Source: Pseudomonas sp. BSw22131 (GTDB taxonomy: Bacteria; Pseudomonadota; Gammaproteobacteria; Pseudomonadales; Pseudomonadaceae). Taken from it: a stretch of 64,000 bases of DNA. This document shows positions 1 through 7,867 of this stretch, piece by piece. Location of the stretch: NCBI RefSeq assembly GCF_026810445.1, contig NZ_CP113949.1:930001-994000 (forward strand), given 5' to 3'. The position numbers were made by a program, and so were the translations under genes. How positions within the stretch are numbered: the stretch's first letter is position 1; the number at the start of each line of letters is the position of its first letter. The notes beneath the pieces were generated by a model that saw only the letters and a list, made by a program, of their open reading frames with translations, was not told the DNA's origin and made no database searches.

Positions 1-1007
1 TCGCGGACCCCGAGCACTCGCGTTGGCTGGGTGCCTTGCTGGCGCTGGCCTACCCGGACCGTGTGGCGCAGCAACGTAAAGCGGGTGGTGCGGAATATCG
101 CCTCGCCAATGGCCGCGCAGCGTTATTTGCCGAGCCGGACGCCCTCATGAAGCAGCCGTGGCTGGTGGTGGCCGACCTCGGCAGCCGTCAGGGACAGCGC
201 GAGGAGCGGATCTACCTCGCAGCAGAGTTTGACGTAACACTGTTCGACTCAGTCCTGAGCGAGCAGGTGACGCGAGTCGATCACCTGGAGTGGGACGAGC
301 GCGAAGGCGTGTTTCGCGCCGAACGTCAGCGCAAGGCCGGTGAGCTGATCGTCAGTCGAGAGCCTTTGACCGGGCTGGACGAGTCTGCCCGTGGCCATGC
401 GTTGCTGGCGTTGGTGCGGCGCAAAGGCCTCGAATTGCTGCCATGGACGCCCGAGCTGCGGCAATGGCAGGCGAGGGTTGCGTTGCTCAGGCAGCTGGAT
501 CTGGAGAGGCTTGATGCGAGCGAATGGCCCGATGTCAGTAATGAGGCCCTGCTTGCCAGCCTGGAGCGCTGGTTGCTGCCGTATCTGGGCAAGGTCTCGC
601 GACTGAGTCATTTCGGCAATCTGGACCTGTCTTCGATTCTGCATAACTTGCTGCCGTGGCCGTTGCCGCAGCGCCTTGACGAGCAAGCGCCGCACCACCT
701 GAGCGTGCCGTCGGGTTCGTCGATCCGGCTTGATTACAGCGAGCATCCACCGATTCTGGCCGTGCGCCTGCAAGAGCTGTTCGGCCTGGCCGACACGCCA
801 CGCATCGCCCAAGGTCGCCAGATCGTCAAACTGCACCTTTTGTCCCCCGCACGGCGACCGGTGCAAGTCACTCAGGATCTCTCCAATTTCTGGCGCAGCA
901 CCTATGCCGAAGTGAAGAAGGATCTGAAAGGCCGCTACCCGAAACACTACTGGCCCGACGACCCGCTAGTGGCTGAGCCCACGGCGCGGGTAAAACCGAG
1001 GAAGTGA
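1..1007 (+). CDS. hrpB: ATP-dependent RNA helicase HrpB, C-terminal part (5' truncated by window edge)
   Basis: The reading frame is open from base 3 to the TGA ending at 1007, so about 334 residues of the C-terminal end are present and the helicase core lies outside the window. HrpB is a DEAH-family helicase-like protein of about 840 residues. The visible part matches the family's C-terminal region: a stretch around AYPDRVAQQR, followed by the conserved late block around HYWPDDP close to the end. There is no internal disruption. Assignment rests on recognition of this tail only, because the Walker and DEAH motifs are not visible. REP-type repeats follow the stop codon directly. Confidence 0.88.
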   Translation, partial: ADPEHSRWLGALLALAYPDRVAQQRKAGGAEYRLANGRAALFAEPDALMKQPWLVVADLGSRQGQREERIYLAAEFDVTLFDSVLSEQVTRVDHLEWDEREGVFRAERQRKAGELIVSREPLTGLDESARGHALLALVRRKGLELLPWTPELRQWQARVALLRQLDLERLDASEWPDVSNEALLASLERWLLPYLGKVSRLSHFGNLDLSSILHNLLPWPLPQRLDEQAPHHLSVPSGSSIRLDYSEHPPILAVRLQELFGLADTPRIAQGRQIVKLHLLSPARRPVQVTQDLSNFWRSTYAEVKKDLKGRYPKHYWPDDPLVAEPTARVKPRK

Positions 1008-1013
1008 GGTGGT

Positions 1014-1176
1014 GCATCGCGGCCTCGCTTTGGCTCGTCAACTCCTACAAAAGCGGCATCGTTTACCCACATAGCGCACATCCTGTTAGCGCGAGCGAGC
1101 GGCAGTACGAGGTCCCGCGAAAGTCACGCCTTCCTTTGTAGGAGTTGACGAGCCAGGGCGAGGCCGCGATGAGGCG
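1014..1176. repeat. Inverted pair of REP-like elements downstream of hrpB
   Basis: Two copies of one element lie in opposite orientation: GCATCGCGGCCTCGC...CTCGTCAACTCCTACAA at about 1014-1053, and its complement TTGTAGGAGTTGACGAGCC...GGCCGCGATG at about 1136-1171. The same element recurs near 36.2, 38.2, 54.3 and 57.6 kb. It belongs to the dispersed intergenic repeats common in Pseudomonas. The rest of the 1008-1395 gap shows no gene. Confidence 0.8.
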
Positions 1177-1277
1177 GCCTTGATTCGCAGGATCCTGGTT
1201 CTATCTGAAAGACCGCATTCGCAGGCTCTACTGCCGCTGCGCTGCAGATCGTCAGCAAGCTAACTCCCACGGCCTCC

Positions 1278-1380
1278 GGCCAGAAGCAACAGCCAGCACA
1301 TGCGGTTCCCGAAGCTTCAGGCCAGAAGCAACAGCGGCGCAGATGTGAATTTTTCAAAGCCTGTGGCCAGAATCAATAGC
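1278..1380. repeat. Three short direct repeats GGCCAGAAGCAACAGC
   Basis: The 16-base word occurs at 1278-1293 and 1320-1335, and as a variant (GGCCAGAATCAATAGC) at 1365-1380, spaced 42 and 45 bases. It lies between hrpB and the end of csgH. The function is unknown. Related words (TTCGGACAGAATCAAC) recur at about 5787 and 54574, so it is probably a dispersed repeat remnant. Confidence 0.6.
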
Positions 1381-1395
1381 GATACACCTTCGCGT

Positions 1396-1704
1396 TCAGT
1401 CTACGGACGCGTCACTGCACGAACCCTCTACCGATTTGAGCAACGTGTCATTTTGAAAGACTTCAAGGTGCACCTGGCACGTCGCGCCCTCAGGCATGCT
1501 CAGGGTGACGCTGTTGCCCGGTGCGCCGCTCTGCACTTCGCCGTCCTGATTGATCCCTGAGTGACCGCTCGAACTGCTTTGCTTGATCGCCATTCGATAA
1601 TGCAGCGACAGCGGGGTCGGGTTCTCGATGTGTGGGCGGATCATCACGACGCTGCCGTTGCGCTGCATGTCGATTGATACGGCTAACTGCGAGAAATCCA
1701 TCAT
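1396..1704 (-). CDS. csgH: Curli assembly chaperone, CsgH/CsgC-like
   Basis: This 102-residue protein is the last gene of the curli operon, 11 bases after csgB. Its size, beta-rich composition and position match the CsgC/CsgH family of periplasmic proteins that restrain premature amyloid formation by curlin. Two cysteines lie in the C-terminal third (after GAT and in EGSC) and could form a disulfide. The start is a double ATG, preceded by AGAGG about 9 bases upstream. No hydrophobic signal peptide is visible after this start, and the frame upstream overlaps the csgB tail without offering one. That is unexpected for a periplasmic protein. Assignment rests mainly on context and fold-like composition. 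Confidence 0.7.
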   Translation of the reverse strand: MMDFSQLAVSIDMQRNGSVVMIRPHIENPTPLSLHYRMAIKQSSSSGHSGINQDGEVQSGAPGNSVTLSMPEGATCQVHLEVFQNDTLLKSVEGSCSDASVD

Positions 1705-1715
1705 CGGAGTTGCCT

Positions 1716-2225
1716 CTACTTCTGCGTCGCGGTGGCGTTCATGTTGTCGCCGTATTGGGTGATCGAGACCGTGCCGCCAAACCCGGCCTGGCTGACCGAT
1801 GCCTGGTTGGCTTGCCCGTATTGCCCCACAAACGCCTGGTTATACGCGCCGTTTTGCACGACGCTGGCTGCGTTGCCGGTGCCGCTCTGTACCACGCCCG
1901 CCTGGTTGTTGTTGCCCGACTGGCTGACTTCCATGCCGTTGCTGACGCCTGTCTGTTGCGCCGTTATCGAGTTATTGATGCCGCTTTGGTTGATCGTCGC
2001 CAGGTTTCGGTTACCTGACTGAATCTGATTCAGACGCTGGGCGGCGCCGCTCTGGTCGACGCGGGTTCTGTTGTTCGAGCCGATCTGCGCGATGGTGGAA
2101 ACGCTATTGCCCACCGTGATATCCGAGTAACGCGCCTCGGGCATCAGATCTGCCGCCTGGGACAGCGCGCCGGCGCAGGACAGAGCGGCAGCGAGCCACC
2201 ACCGTCGATTATTTTTGAGTGCCAT
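1716..2225 (-). CDS. csgB: Minor curlin / nucleator, CsgB-type curlin-repeat protein
   Basis: A Sec signal peptide (ending near SQAAD, about residue 25) is followed by roughly twelve short curlin half-repeats of the form Q-x-G-x-x-N-x-x-x-x-x-Q, for example QSGNNNQAGVVQ. This is the beta-strand-turn-strand pattern of curli subunits, which are secreted through CsgG and polymerise into amyloid on the cell surface. With 169 residues it is close in size to E. coli CsgA and CsgB. It is called the minor subunit because a much longer curlin lies upstream in the same operon, but the roles could be reversed. Its start overlaps the csgG stop by 17 bases, implying translational coupling. Confidence 0.82.
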   Translation of the reverse strand: MALKNNRRWWLAAALSCAGALSQAADLMPEARYSDITVGNSVSTIAQIGSNNRTRVDQSGAAQRLNQIQSGNRNLATINQSGINNSITAQQTGVSNGMEVSQSGNNNQAGVVQSGTGNAASVVQNGAYNQAFVGQYGQANQASVSQAGFGGTVSITQYGDNMNATATQK

Positions 2226-3111
2226 TTTTCTCTCCGTCAGGAATCAAGTCTCGGTCGGACGCTGTAATCGGTAACGTGGACATCTGCTCGTCGTAGTTTT
2301 TCAGGTAGCTCTGCAGCAACGGCTTGTTGATGTCGTCCGGGTTTTTAAGGTTCCAGCTGCCATCGCGGGCACCTTGGGCAATCATGTGGATCAACGCGGT
2401 TTCTATGGCCTCACGCACGCACTGCTGCACGGGTTCGTTACGCGACAGGCCTGTTTCGACCTCCAGCAGGTGCTTGAGGGAAACGAAGCGGAAGATGCCA
2501 AAGTCGACCTGAATCGAAAACACCGTCTTGGTCGTGGTGATGCTTTGGATGATGTCCCCAGTGCGGATGTCGATCGCACGCAGGTTCACTGTCACCTGAT
2601 CCTGCCGGTACAGCTCTGACGGTCCGATGCCCAGATAACGCACGCCAATCCCGCCGGTTCTGACGTTGCTTTCATACGCGACGATGGCGCCTTCGATCAG
2701 CATGTTGGCCGGGCGCAATGCAGGCAGCTGAACCTGCGCCTGATCTTGCGGTTGCTCCAGCGCACGAATGATTTTGCGTTCGGTAAGCAGGTCTTGCAGG
2801 TTTTCTCGCTCCACCGGTTTGAACCAGCGGGAATCACGCAGCGCGGTGATCAGCAGCGAGGCGGCGCCTTGGGTCACCGACGTCGAGAACGAGCTGTCGG
2901 GCGAGGGTTTGTATTGGCCGGTCTGGTCACGCAGGCCGTATACCGCGACGCTGATAGGTCCAGCGGGCGCAGGCAAATGAGTCAGGTCACGCAGGCTCTG
3001 GGTGGCAGGCGACAGCGTGGCCGGAGATACGGTTGATGCGGGACGGGAAGTGGCACAACCGGCGACTAACATTACGGCAGATACGATCAATGATAACGAA
3101 CGGATGTACAT
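2209..3111 (-). CDS. csgG: Curli outer-membrane secretion channel CsgG (lipoprotein)
   Basis: CsgG forms the outer-membrane pore that exports curlin subunits. The 300-residue protein begins with a lipoprotein signal peptide with lipobox VAGC (Cys at residue 19). It has the family's mid-region, including LIEGAIVAYESN, GGIGVRYLGIG and a Gln/Asn-rich strand region, and is close in length to E. coli CsgG (277 aa). The C-terminus is extended by about 20 residues. The gene lies between the two curlin genes, unlike E. coli, where csgG is in the divergent csgDEFG operon. It follows a terminator-like hairpin after csgA, so its expression may be set lower than csgA's. Confidence 0.93.
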   Translation of the reverse strand: MYIRSLSLIVSAVMLVAGCATSRPASTVSPATLSPATQSLRDLTHLPAPAGPISVAVYGLRDQTGQYKPSPDSSFSTSVTQGAASLLITALRDSRWFKPVERENLQDLLTERKIIRALEQPQDQAQVQLPALRPANMLIEGAIVAYESNVRTGGIGVRYLGIGPSELYRQDQVTVNLRAIDIRTGDIIQSITTTKTVFSIQVDFGIFRFVSLKHLLEVETGLSRNEPVQQCVREAIETALIHMIAQGARDGSWNLKNPDDINKPLLQSYLKNYDEQMSTLPITASDRDLIPDGEKNGTQK

Positions 3112-3130
3112 GCTTTCTCTTCCTGCAAAG

Positions 3131-3155
3131 AAACCCCGCCGGAGCCCCGGCGGGG
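3131..3155 (-). terminator. Hairpin with terminator character between csgA and csgG
   Basis: A perfect 9-bp stem CCCCGCCGG / CCGGCGGGG (3134-3142 and 3147-3155) with a 4-base loop is followed on the minus strand by TTTCTTTG. It lies just after the csgA stop and before csgG. It resembles an intrinsic terminator with a weak U tract. It may act as a partial terminator, or as a 3' stabiliser of csgA mRNA. Confidence 0.72.
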
Positions 3156-3164
3156 TAAAACATC

Positions 3165-4172
3165 TTAGTGTTGGTAGATAGCGGCCACGTTGCCGCTGCC
3201 GCCGGTCTGGGTGACGTTGGCGACCATGTTGTTGCCCGACTGAGTCAGGCCAACACTGTTGGCCGCCAGGTAAGAACCGCTGCCGGTCTGGCTGACAACT
3301 GCGCGGTTGCTGTTGCCGGTCTGCAGGAGGGTTTCTTCGTTGAAGGAGCCGGTTTGAGTGCTGGACGCGAAGTTGTTGTTGCCGCGTTGTTGAACGTCTG
3401 CGCTCAGGACATTGCCGTTCTGATACAGGCTGGCAGTGTTGTAATCACCGCGTTGCAGCGCAGAGGCAGCACTGAAACTGGTGCCAGCCTGACCGATGGA
3501 GCCCATGTTGTTGTTGCCGTTTTGCTGCACGTTTGCAGACACCAGATTTTGGTTGTACTGCTGCGCAACGGTCCCGGTGTTGCTGTTGCCAGATTGGCTG
3601 ACCTTGCCCGACACCACGTTGTTGTTGTTTTGTTGCGATACACCGGCCGAGTTGTAGCTGCCCGACTGGGAAATCGCCGCGCTGACGAACGTGTTGTTGG
3701 CGCTCTGAGAGGTGTTGGCTGTGTTGTTGTTGCCACCGCCCTGAGTGATGCTGGCGCCGGTGCGGGTGTTGTAGTCCTGGTTGATGGTGGCAGTGCTGTA
3801 GCCGCCCGACTGATCAAGCCTGGCGCTTTGATTGCCGCTGCCAGTCTGATTGACCGTGGCGCTGTTGTCTTTACCCGCCTGACTGGCTTCGGTGAAGTTG
3901 CTGCTGCCGTTTTGATTGATGCCCAAAACGCTGTAAGTCGCGCTCTGGCTGATTGGCGTACCGGAGGAGCGGTTGCCGGCGACGGTGCCAGCGCTGTTGC
4001 GGCTTCCCCTTTGATCGATATTGACGGTCGACTGGGTAGCGCCGCGTTGCTCGACATTCAATATCTGGCTGGAGCCGTCCTGGTAGGTGTTGACGGTGCT
4101 GGAGTCGGCCATGGCAGCGCCAGACAGTGCAACGAGAACGGCGATGGACAGCAGTGATTTACGTGCTTGCAT
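3165..4172 (-). CDS. csgA: Major curlin subunit, CsgA-type, greatly expanded
   Basis: This 335-residue curlin has a signal peptide (cleavage near AMAD, about residue 22). The rest is almost entirely curlin half-repeats of 11-13 residues (Q-x-G-x-x-N...Q). I count about 24-25 half-repeats, or about 12 full units, against five in E. coli CsgA (151 aa). It ends in the typical ...IYQH. Asn, Gln, Ser and Gly dominate and there are no Cys. It should be secreted through CsgG with help from CsgE and CsgF and form the amyloid fibre body. It is the third gene of csgEFAGBH, 63 bases after csgF. A purine-rich AGGATGACTTCTC leader precedes its ATG. Which of the two curlins nucleates cannot be decided from sequence. 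Confidence 0.88.
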   Translation of the reverse strand: MQARKSLLSIAVLVALSGAAMADSSTVNTYQDGSSQILNVEQRGATQSTVNIDQRGSRNSAGTVAGNRSSGTPISQSATYSVLGINQNGSSNFTEASQAGKDNSATVNQTGSGNQSARLDQSGGYSTATINQDYNTRTGASITQGGGNNNTANTSQSANNTFVSAAISQSGSYNSAGVSQQNNNNVVSGKVSQSGNSNTGTVAQQYNQNLVSANVQQNGNNNMGSIGQAGTSFSAASALQRGDYNTASLYQNGNVLSADVQQRGNNNFASSTQTGSFNEETLLQTGNSNRAVVSQTGSGSYLAANSVGLTQSGNNMVANVTQTGGSGNVAAIYQH

Positions 4173-4235
4173 GAGAAGTCATCCTTTCAACGTGTGATTG
4201 TTTTTTGTTTTGGTGACGCACAGGTACAGCGGGTC

Positions 4236-4664
4236 CTACGGTTGATTCACTTGAAACTGCGTGGTCTGCCCGGTGTTCTTGTCGGTGGTGACAATTTGCA
4301 GCAGCCCACCTTGAAGATTGGTGATCGCGATACGGAAGTCGGTGGTTTCAACCACTCCCGGCACCAGTTGGCCGTTGGCGCCGACGATGCTTGAGGTGAC
4401 GGCAGACGACACCCGGCTGAGAATGGCGCTCTGCAACATGCTGTTGAATTGAGTCAGGGCGGTCTGTCCCGAAGCCGACGAGTACGACGACTTCTCGGTA
4501 AACCGGTTTTGCGCCTGGGCCTGATTCAGCAGCACCGGGCCGTTCAATGGATTGCCGCCAAACGAGGGGTTATTGGGCACATAGGCCAGTTCGCTGGCAT
4601 GCGCGGCCTGGCCGAGTCCGGACATCAGCGTCAGGCCGATGACTGTCAGAGATAAACGCTGCAT
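4236..4664 (-). CDS. csgF: Curli assembly factor CsgF
   Basis: CsgF binds the CsgG pore and couples curlin export to surface nucleation. The mature N-terminus after the signal peptide (ending near AHAS) contains the diagnostic segment YVPNNPSFGGNPLNG, the part that inserts into CsgG. A Gln/Asn-rich stretch and a compact C-terminal domain follow. Length is about 142 residues, as expected. An earlier ATG at 4679 overlaps the csgE stop (ATGA) and would add five residues. The ATG at 4664 gives a cleaner signal peptide and has AAAGG upstream. Confidence 0.92.
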   Translation of the reverse strand: MQRLSLTVIGLTLMSGLGQAAHASELAYVPNNPSFGGNPLNGPVLLNQAQAQNRFTEKSSYSSASGQTALTQFNSMLQSAILSRVSSAVTSSIVGANGQLVPGVVETTDFRIAITNLQGGLLQIVTTDKNTGQTTQFQVNQP

Positions 4665-4675
4665 AGAAATACCTT

Positions 4676-5119
4676 TCATAGTTCGTCGCGCCCCAGGTCC
4701 GGATCGCCAAAAAATTGCGCGAGTTGGTAGTCGAGAATTGCCTGAAAAACCTGCGCAGCTGCATCAGCGCCAATGGCCGGAATGAGCGTGCGGTTTGGCG
4801 GCAGAAACGTCTGGAACAGACGGCGATTGCCGTAGTCGACGAAGACCTGGCTGCCGAGTCGCGCAGTCGGGCGTTCCGTGATCGCAACCGTGAAGGTTCC
4901 GGTTTCGTCCTTCTCGCTCCAGGCCACTGCGAAGCTGTCATAAAAGGCACGGCCGGCCAGCGTGATGGTTTGTCCGATGACAATACCGCCCACGTCTTTA
5001 TGGTTGAGCGTTCGATGTTGATCGACAGTTGCAGTAGTGCTTACGCTGGACTGCGCACAGGCGGTGGCAACAACTAATAGTTGCAGGGCGAGGGCGCCCC
5101 AAGTCTTTTTGTTATTCAT
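4676..5119 (-). CDS. csgE: Curli assembly factor CsgE
   Basis: CsgE is the periplasmic cap that delivers curlin subunits to CsgG. The 147-residue protein has a signal peptide (cleavage near ACAQ, about residue 23). It carries family hallmarks: GIVIGQTITLAGRAFYDSF, VDYGNRRLFQTFLPP, and a C-terminal segment around AQVFQAILDYQL. It is the first gene of the operon. Its stop overlaps the csgF start by four bases. No csgD-like LuxR regulator is found next to it or elsewhere in the window. Confidence 0.92.
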   Translation of the reverse strand: MNNKKTWGALALQLLVVATACAQSSVSTTATVDQHRTLNHKDVGGIVIGQTITLAGRAFYDSFAVAWSEKDETGTFTVAITERPTARLGSQVFVDYGNRRLFQTFLPPNRTLIPAIGADAAAQVFQAILDYQLAQFFGDPDLGRDEL

Positions 5120-5212
5120 TTTTATGAGCCGCTAATACGGGTCTGTTGCTAGTTATAGATGAAGCAATACGCTTTGCCACTACTAAAGTTGAAATATTTT
5201 AAATATTTTTGT

Positions 5213-5229
5213 TGGCGTCAAATTTTACT
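5213..5229 (+). promoter_or_regulatory. TGGCGTCAA box, copy 1 (curli)
   Basis: TGGCGTCAAATTTTACT lies about 95-110 bases upstream of the csgE start. The first 12 bases are identical to the box at 48983 upstream of lapA. The GTCAA-plus-A/T part resembles one half of published FleQ boxes, which is an inference only. Confidence 0.5.
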
Positions 5230-5281
5230 TAGAGTGGCGATTTTAAATAGCGGGCTAACAGTCGTTTCGTTAACGGGAATA

Positions 5282-5299
5282 TGGCGTCAATTTTTAATT
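5282..5299 (+). promoter_or_regulatory. TGGCGTCAA box, copy 2 (curli)
   Basis: TGGCGTCAATTTTTAATT is a direct repeat of the 5213 box, 69 bases away in the same orientation. A degenerate TGGCGATTTTAAA also lies between them at 5235. Confidence 0.5.
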
Positions 5300-5820
5300 T
5301 ATATAGTGGGTTGTCTGTTTTCCGGCAGAGAAAGGATTCTTTTTTGACAGGTTGCTGGTTGGCTGGAGGTCAAGTGGTTAGTGGGCTGCATCGTTCGATG
5401 GCGTCGGTTGTCCAGCGTCAAATACTGTTGATCATTCAAGCGAGGGTAAAGCGATCTCGCATGGGTGCCAGTGTGGGGATGATCAAGTCTTGCGCGTTAG
5501 CGATGCACTTGGGACTGCGTTTTTGAGGAGGGTAAGTGTCCGGTGGTTCTGAGCGTTAGCGTTCGGAGATTGGTGTTTTTAAATGAAGTTAGTTGCGCGA
5601 AAAGATAGGCGCTCTGTGGGCAAGGTATGAGTGTATTGCGGTGCGTATTAGTGACAGGGTCGCTCTAAGTCGCAGGTCTTGCCTTTTTTAATCGTTAATG
5701 CCTGCGTGCACAAAGAGACTTTAGTTGCTGCCGCTACGCTGTTGGACGCAGCCCTGGCACATCGCGAGTACGCTCACGCCTAAAGCCTTCGGACAGAATC
5801 AACACCAACCCGCCCTTCGT

Positions 5821-6939
5821 TTATCGGGGGAGCTGGCCGGAATCAGGAGCCCTGACTCCGGGCAGCAGGAGCCGGGCGATGACAGGCAGGTGATCAGAGA
5901 TCAACAGGGTGTCGTCCTGACGTACCCGAGCTGTCAGGCGCTTCATCGCTGGGCTGTAAAAAAGGTAATCGACCGTGCGGTCCGGGCCGCTCACGCGTGG
6001 GTCGTTGGGGAATCGGGTGAACCATTTACGCCGATCCTCGCCGGCCGCGTCGTCGTTGCTCGGGACCATCGGGTAACGGTCCCACAGCGCCTGCAGTTCA
6101 CTGACAGGCGCGAATTCACCGCGTAATTCAGGCGCCAAACGGTGGTATTGATCCTTTGCCAGCAAACTGAAATCCCCCCCGAGAATCCAGGGCGCCTGTG
6201 CATGTTCGAATTCGTCGAGCAGGCCTCTCATCACATCAAGCTGCCGCGTTGCGGTACGGTCGCCGGGGTGTGAGTCCCCGAGATGAGTGTTCACTATCGC
6301 CAAGTGCTTGCCATCGGTCATGGGCAGATAACCCACCAGCAACGCGGGTCGGGGGGCGAACTGTCGGCTGATGAAATTGCCAGCGGGTGAGGGCAGTTGC
6401 AGGCGTTCGGCTCTGTCGATCACGTAGCGGCTGATGATTGCGAGCTTGGTGCCGACGCTGCCGAAGATGTGCGGGTTGGGGATGAAGTCTGACTTCCAGT
6501 AAAACGCTTCGGTGCTGCACGGGTACAGGTCCGTCACGCGCGCCTGAAGCAAGGCGAGCTGGTTGACGTAATCGGTATTTTTGGCGCCGTCGTCCACTTC
6601 CTGCAACAGCACGACGTCGGGCTGCTCGTCACGAATGACTCGCGCCACCTCGTCCAGGTTGTAGGCCACATCCTCAGGTGTCGGGCGCTCGTCCGGGCCG
6701 CTGCCGTCGGCCATGTCGTACCAGAATACATAGCGTTTGCCCGCCAGATACTGGATGTTCCAGGTCATGACCTTGAGCGTCTGCCCTGGCGCCAGTTGTG
6801 GCGCGGCTGCGTCCTTGGCGTTGCAACTCACCGGCATGCGCTCGTGCTCGGCAGGGTGCCAGGTGACGTCGTAGACAAGCCCTGCGCAGAACGCCGCCAG
6901 CAGCGTGGCAATCAGCACATATCGTGTTAATCGAGGCAT
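5821..6939 (-). CDS. Endonuclease/exonuclease/phosphatase (EEP) family protein, membrane-anchored or exported
   Basis: The EEP fold is shown by ordered motifs: VMTWNIQ (first Asn), LLQEVD (metal-binding Glu), NTHLGD, GGDFS, DRTVDYLF and the catalytic ISDHLPV near the C-terminus. Members cleave phosphodiesters in nucleic acids or lipids. An N-terminal hydrophobic segment (residues 5-25) suggests export or anchoring, so the substrate is probably extracytoplasmic. The usual GGDFN has Ser instead of Asn, which may affect activity. The ATG at 6939 is chosen. A GTG 15 bases upstream is possible. Substrate is unknown and neighbours give no clue. Confidence 0.8.
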   Translation of the reverse strand: MPRLTRYVLIATLLAAFCAGLVYDVTWHPAEHERMPVSCNAKDAAAPQLAPGQTLKVMTWNIQYLAGKRYVFWYDMADGSGPDERPTPEDVAYNLDEVARVIRDEQPDVVLLQEVDDGAKNTDYVNQLALLQARVTDLYPCSTEAFYWKSDFIPNPHIFGSVGTKLAIISRYVIDRAERLQLPSPAGNFISRQFAPRPALLVGYLPMTDGKHLAIVNTHLGDSHPGDRTATRQLDVMRGLLDEFEHAQAPWILGGDFSLLAKDQYHRLAPELRGEFAPVSELQALWDRYPMVPSNDDAAGEDRRKWFTRFPNDPRVSGPDRTVDYLFYSPAMKRLTARVRQDDTLLISDHLPVIARLLLPGVRAPDSGQLPR

Positions 6940-7005
6940 CGTTCTGGCTGGCACCTCAGTTGATCAATGGGAGAGCGTTGCGCTAGCAGCAGGCTGTAGC
7001 TTCAG

Positions 7006-7668
7006 TCAGACAGGCTTGGTTTGCTCGTCGATCAACATGAACATCCGAAACATCACCACGCTGATAAACAGCTGCAGGAAACTCGAAGTACTGTCCACCG
7101 CAAGCGACAGCGCAAAGCTTTGCTGCTCAGGCAAAACGTAGTAACTGATGCCCTCCAGCACCGACAACGGCAGGTAAACGAACAGCACGCAGGTCAGGAT
7201 GCGCAGCATGTGGCCACGGGTCATCATGAAGCTCGCCCGCATGGCGGCCAACGGCCTCAAGCCGCGCAACACCAGCAGATATTCCGAAAACACCAGTTTG
7301 ATCATCACCCAGATGCCGGGGAGGATGAACAGCGACAGACCGCCCATGATCAGCAATGTGCTGAGCGCCGACAGCACCGCAAACGTCGGCCACAACCGCA
7401 ACGCGGCGGCCAGCAGATTGCGTTTGGATGGCTCGTCACCACCGCTCCTTGCGTCGAGAAACAGGATCAGCGCCCCGGTGTACAGCGGGTAGAACAGCAG
7501 CCCGATCAGCAACTCATACGTCGCGGTCGCATTCGGATCAAGCGTACTGCTGAGCAATTGTTTGGATAACGCCTCAAGCACCACCAGTGGCAGGCACAGC
7601 GTCAGGATGCTGGCGAGGTTGCGCCGGAAAAAATAAAGGGAATCTCGGAGAATCGTCAGCGGGTTCAT
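7006..7668 (-). CDS. YciC family inner-membrane protein
   Basis: This is a 220-residue polytopic membrane protein with about five to six hydrophobic segments. It begins MNPLTILRDSLYFFRRNL and ends in a membrane segment around FRMFMLIDEQ, typical of the YciC (UPF0259) family. The function is not established for the family, and no catalytic motif is seen. It stands alone between the EEP protein and the divergent DUF2076 gene. Confidence 0.75.
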   Translation of the reverse strand: MNPLTILRDSLYFFRRNLASILTLCLPLVVLEALSKQLLSSTLDPNATATYELLIGLLFYPLYTGALILFLDARSGGDEPSKRNLLAAALRLWPTFAVLSALSTLLIMGGLSLFILPGIWVMIKLVFSEYLLVLRGLRPLAAMRASFMMTRGHMLRILTCVLFVYLPLSVLEGISYYVLPEQQSFALSLAVDSTSSFLQLFISVVMFRMFMLIDEQTKPV

Positions 7669-7867
7669 TGCGACATCACAGGCTGAAAGCAGGCCGCCAC
7701 TTTAACGCAGTGCCAGCGCGCGGGCTAATGGGATGCGCTGTGCCGGGCCCGGCCCGGTTAACTTTTTTTACATCCTATTGAAACGCCCCGGAACAGCCCC
7801 ATTACCTTGCCTGTATCCGACCATTTGGTCTGACAACGAATTCCAACGGCAATCTAACGAGGTCGCC

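Larger units (their letters stand above)
5120..5820. promoter_or_regulatory. Curli operon upstream region, A+T-rich
   Basis: This 700-base region has no convincing gene. From about 5155 to 5345 it is strikingly A+T-rich for this genome, as expected of a silenced or highly regulated promoter. On the minus strand CTATAACT (5152-5159) resembles a -10 element and would give a leader of about 25-35 bases to csgE. Two copies of TGGCGTCAA plus an A/T tract lie at 5213 and 5282. The outer part (about 5700-5810) carries dispersed-repeat remnants. Confidence 0.5.

Noticed and set aside
3168-4157. Long open frame on the plus strand opposite csgA (329 aa)
   Set aside because: It is the complement of the repetitive curlin codons and shows only Val/Ala-rich repeats with no domain or ribosome site.
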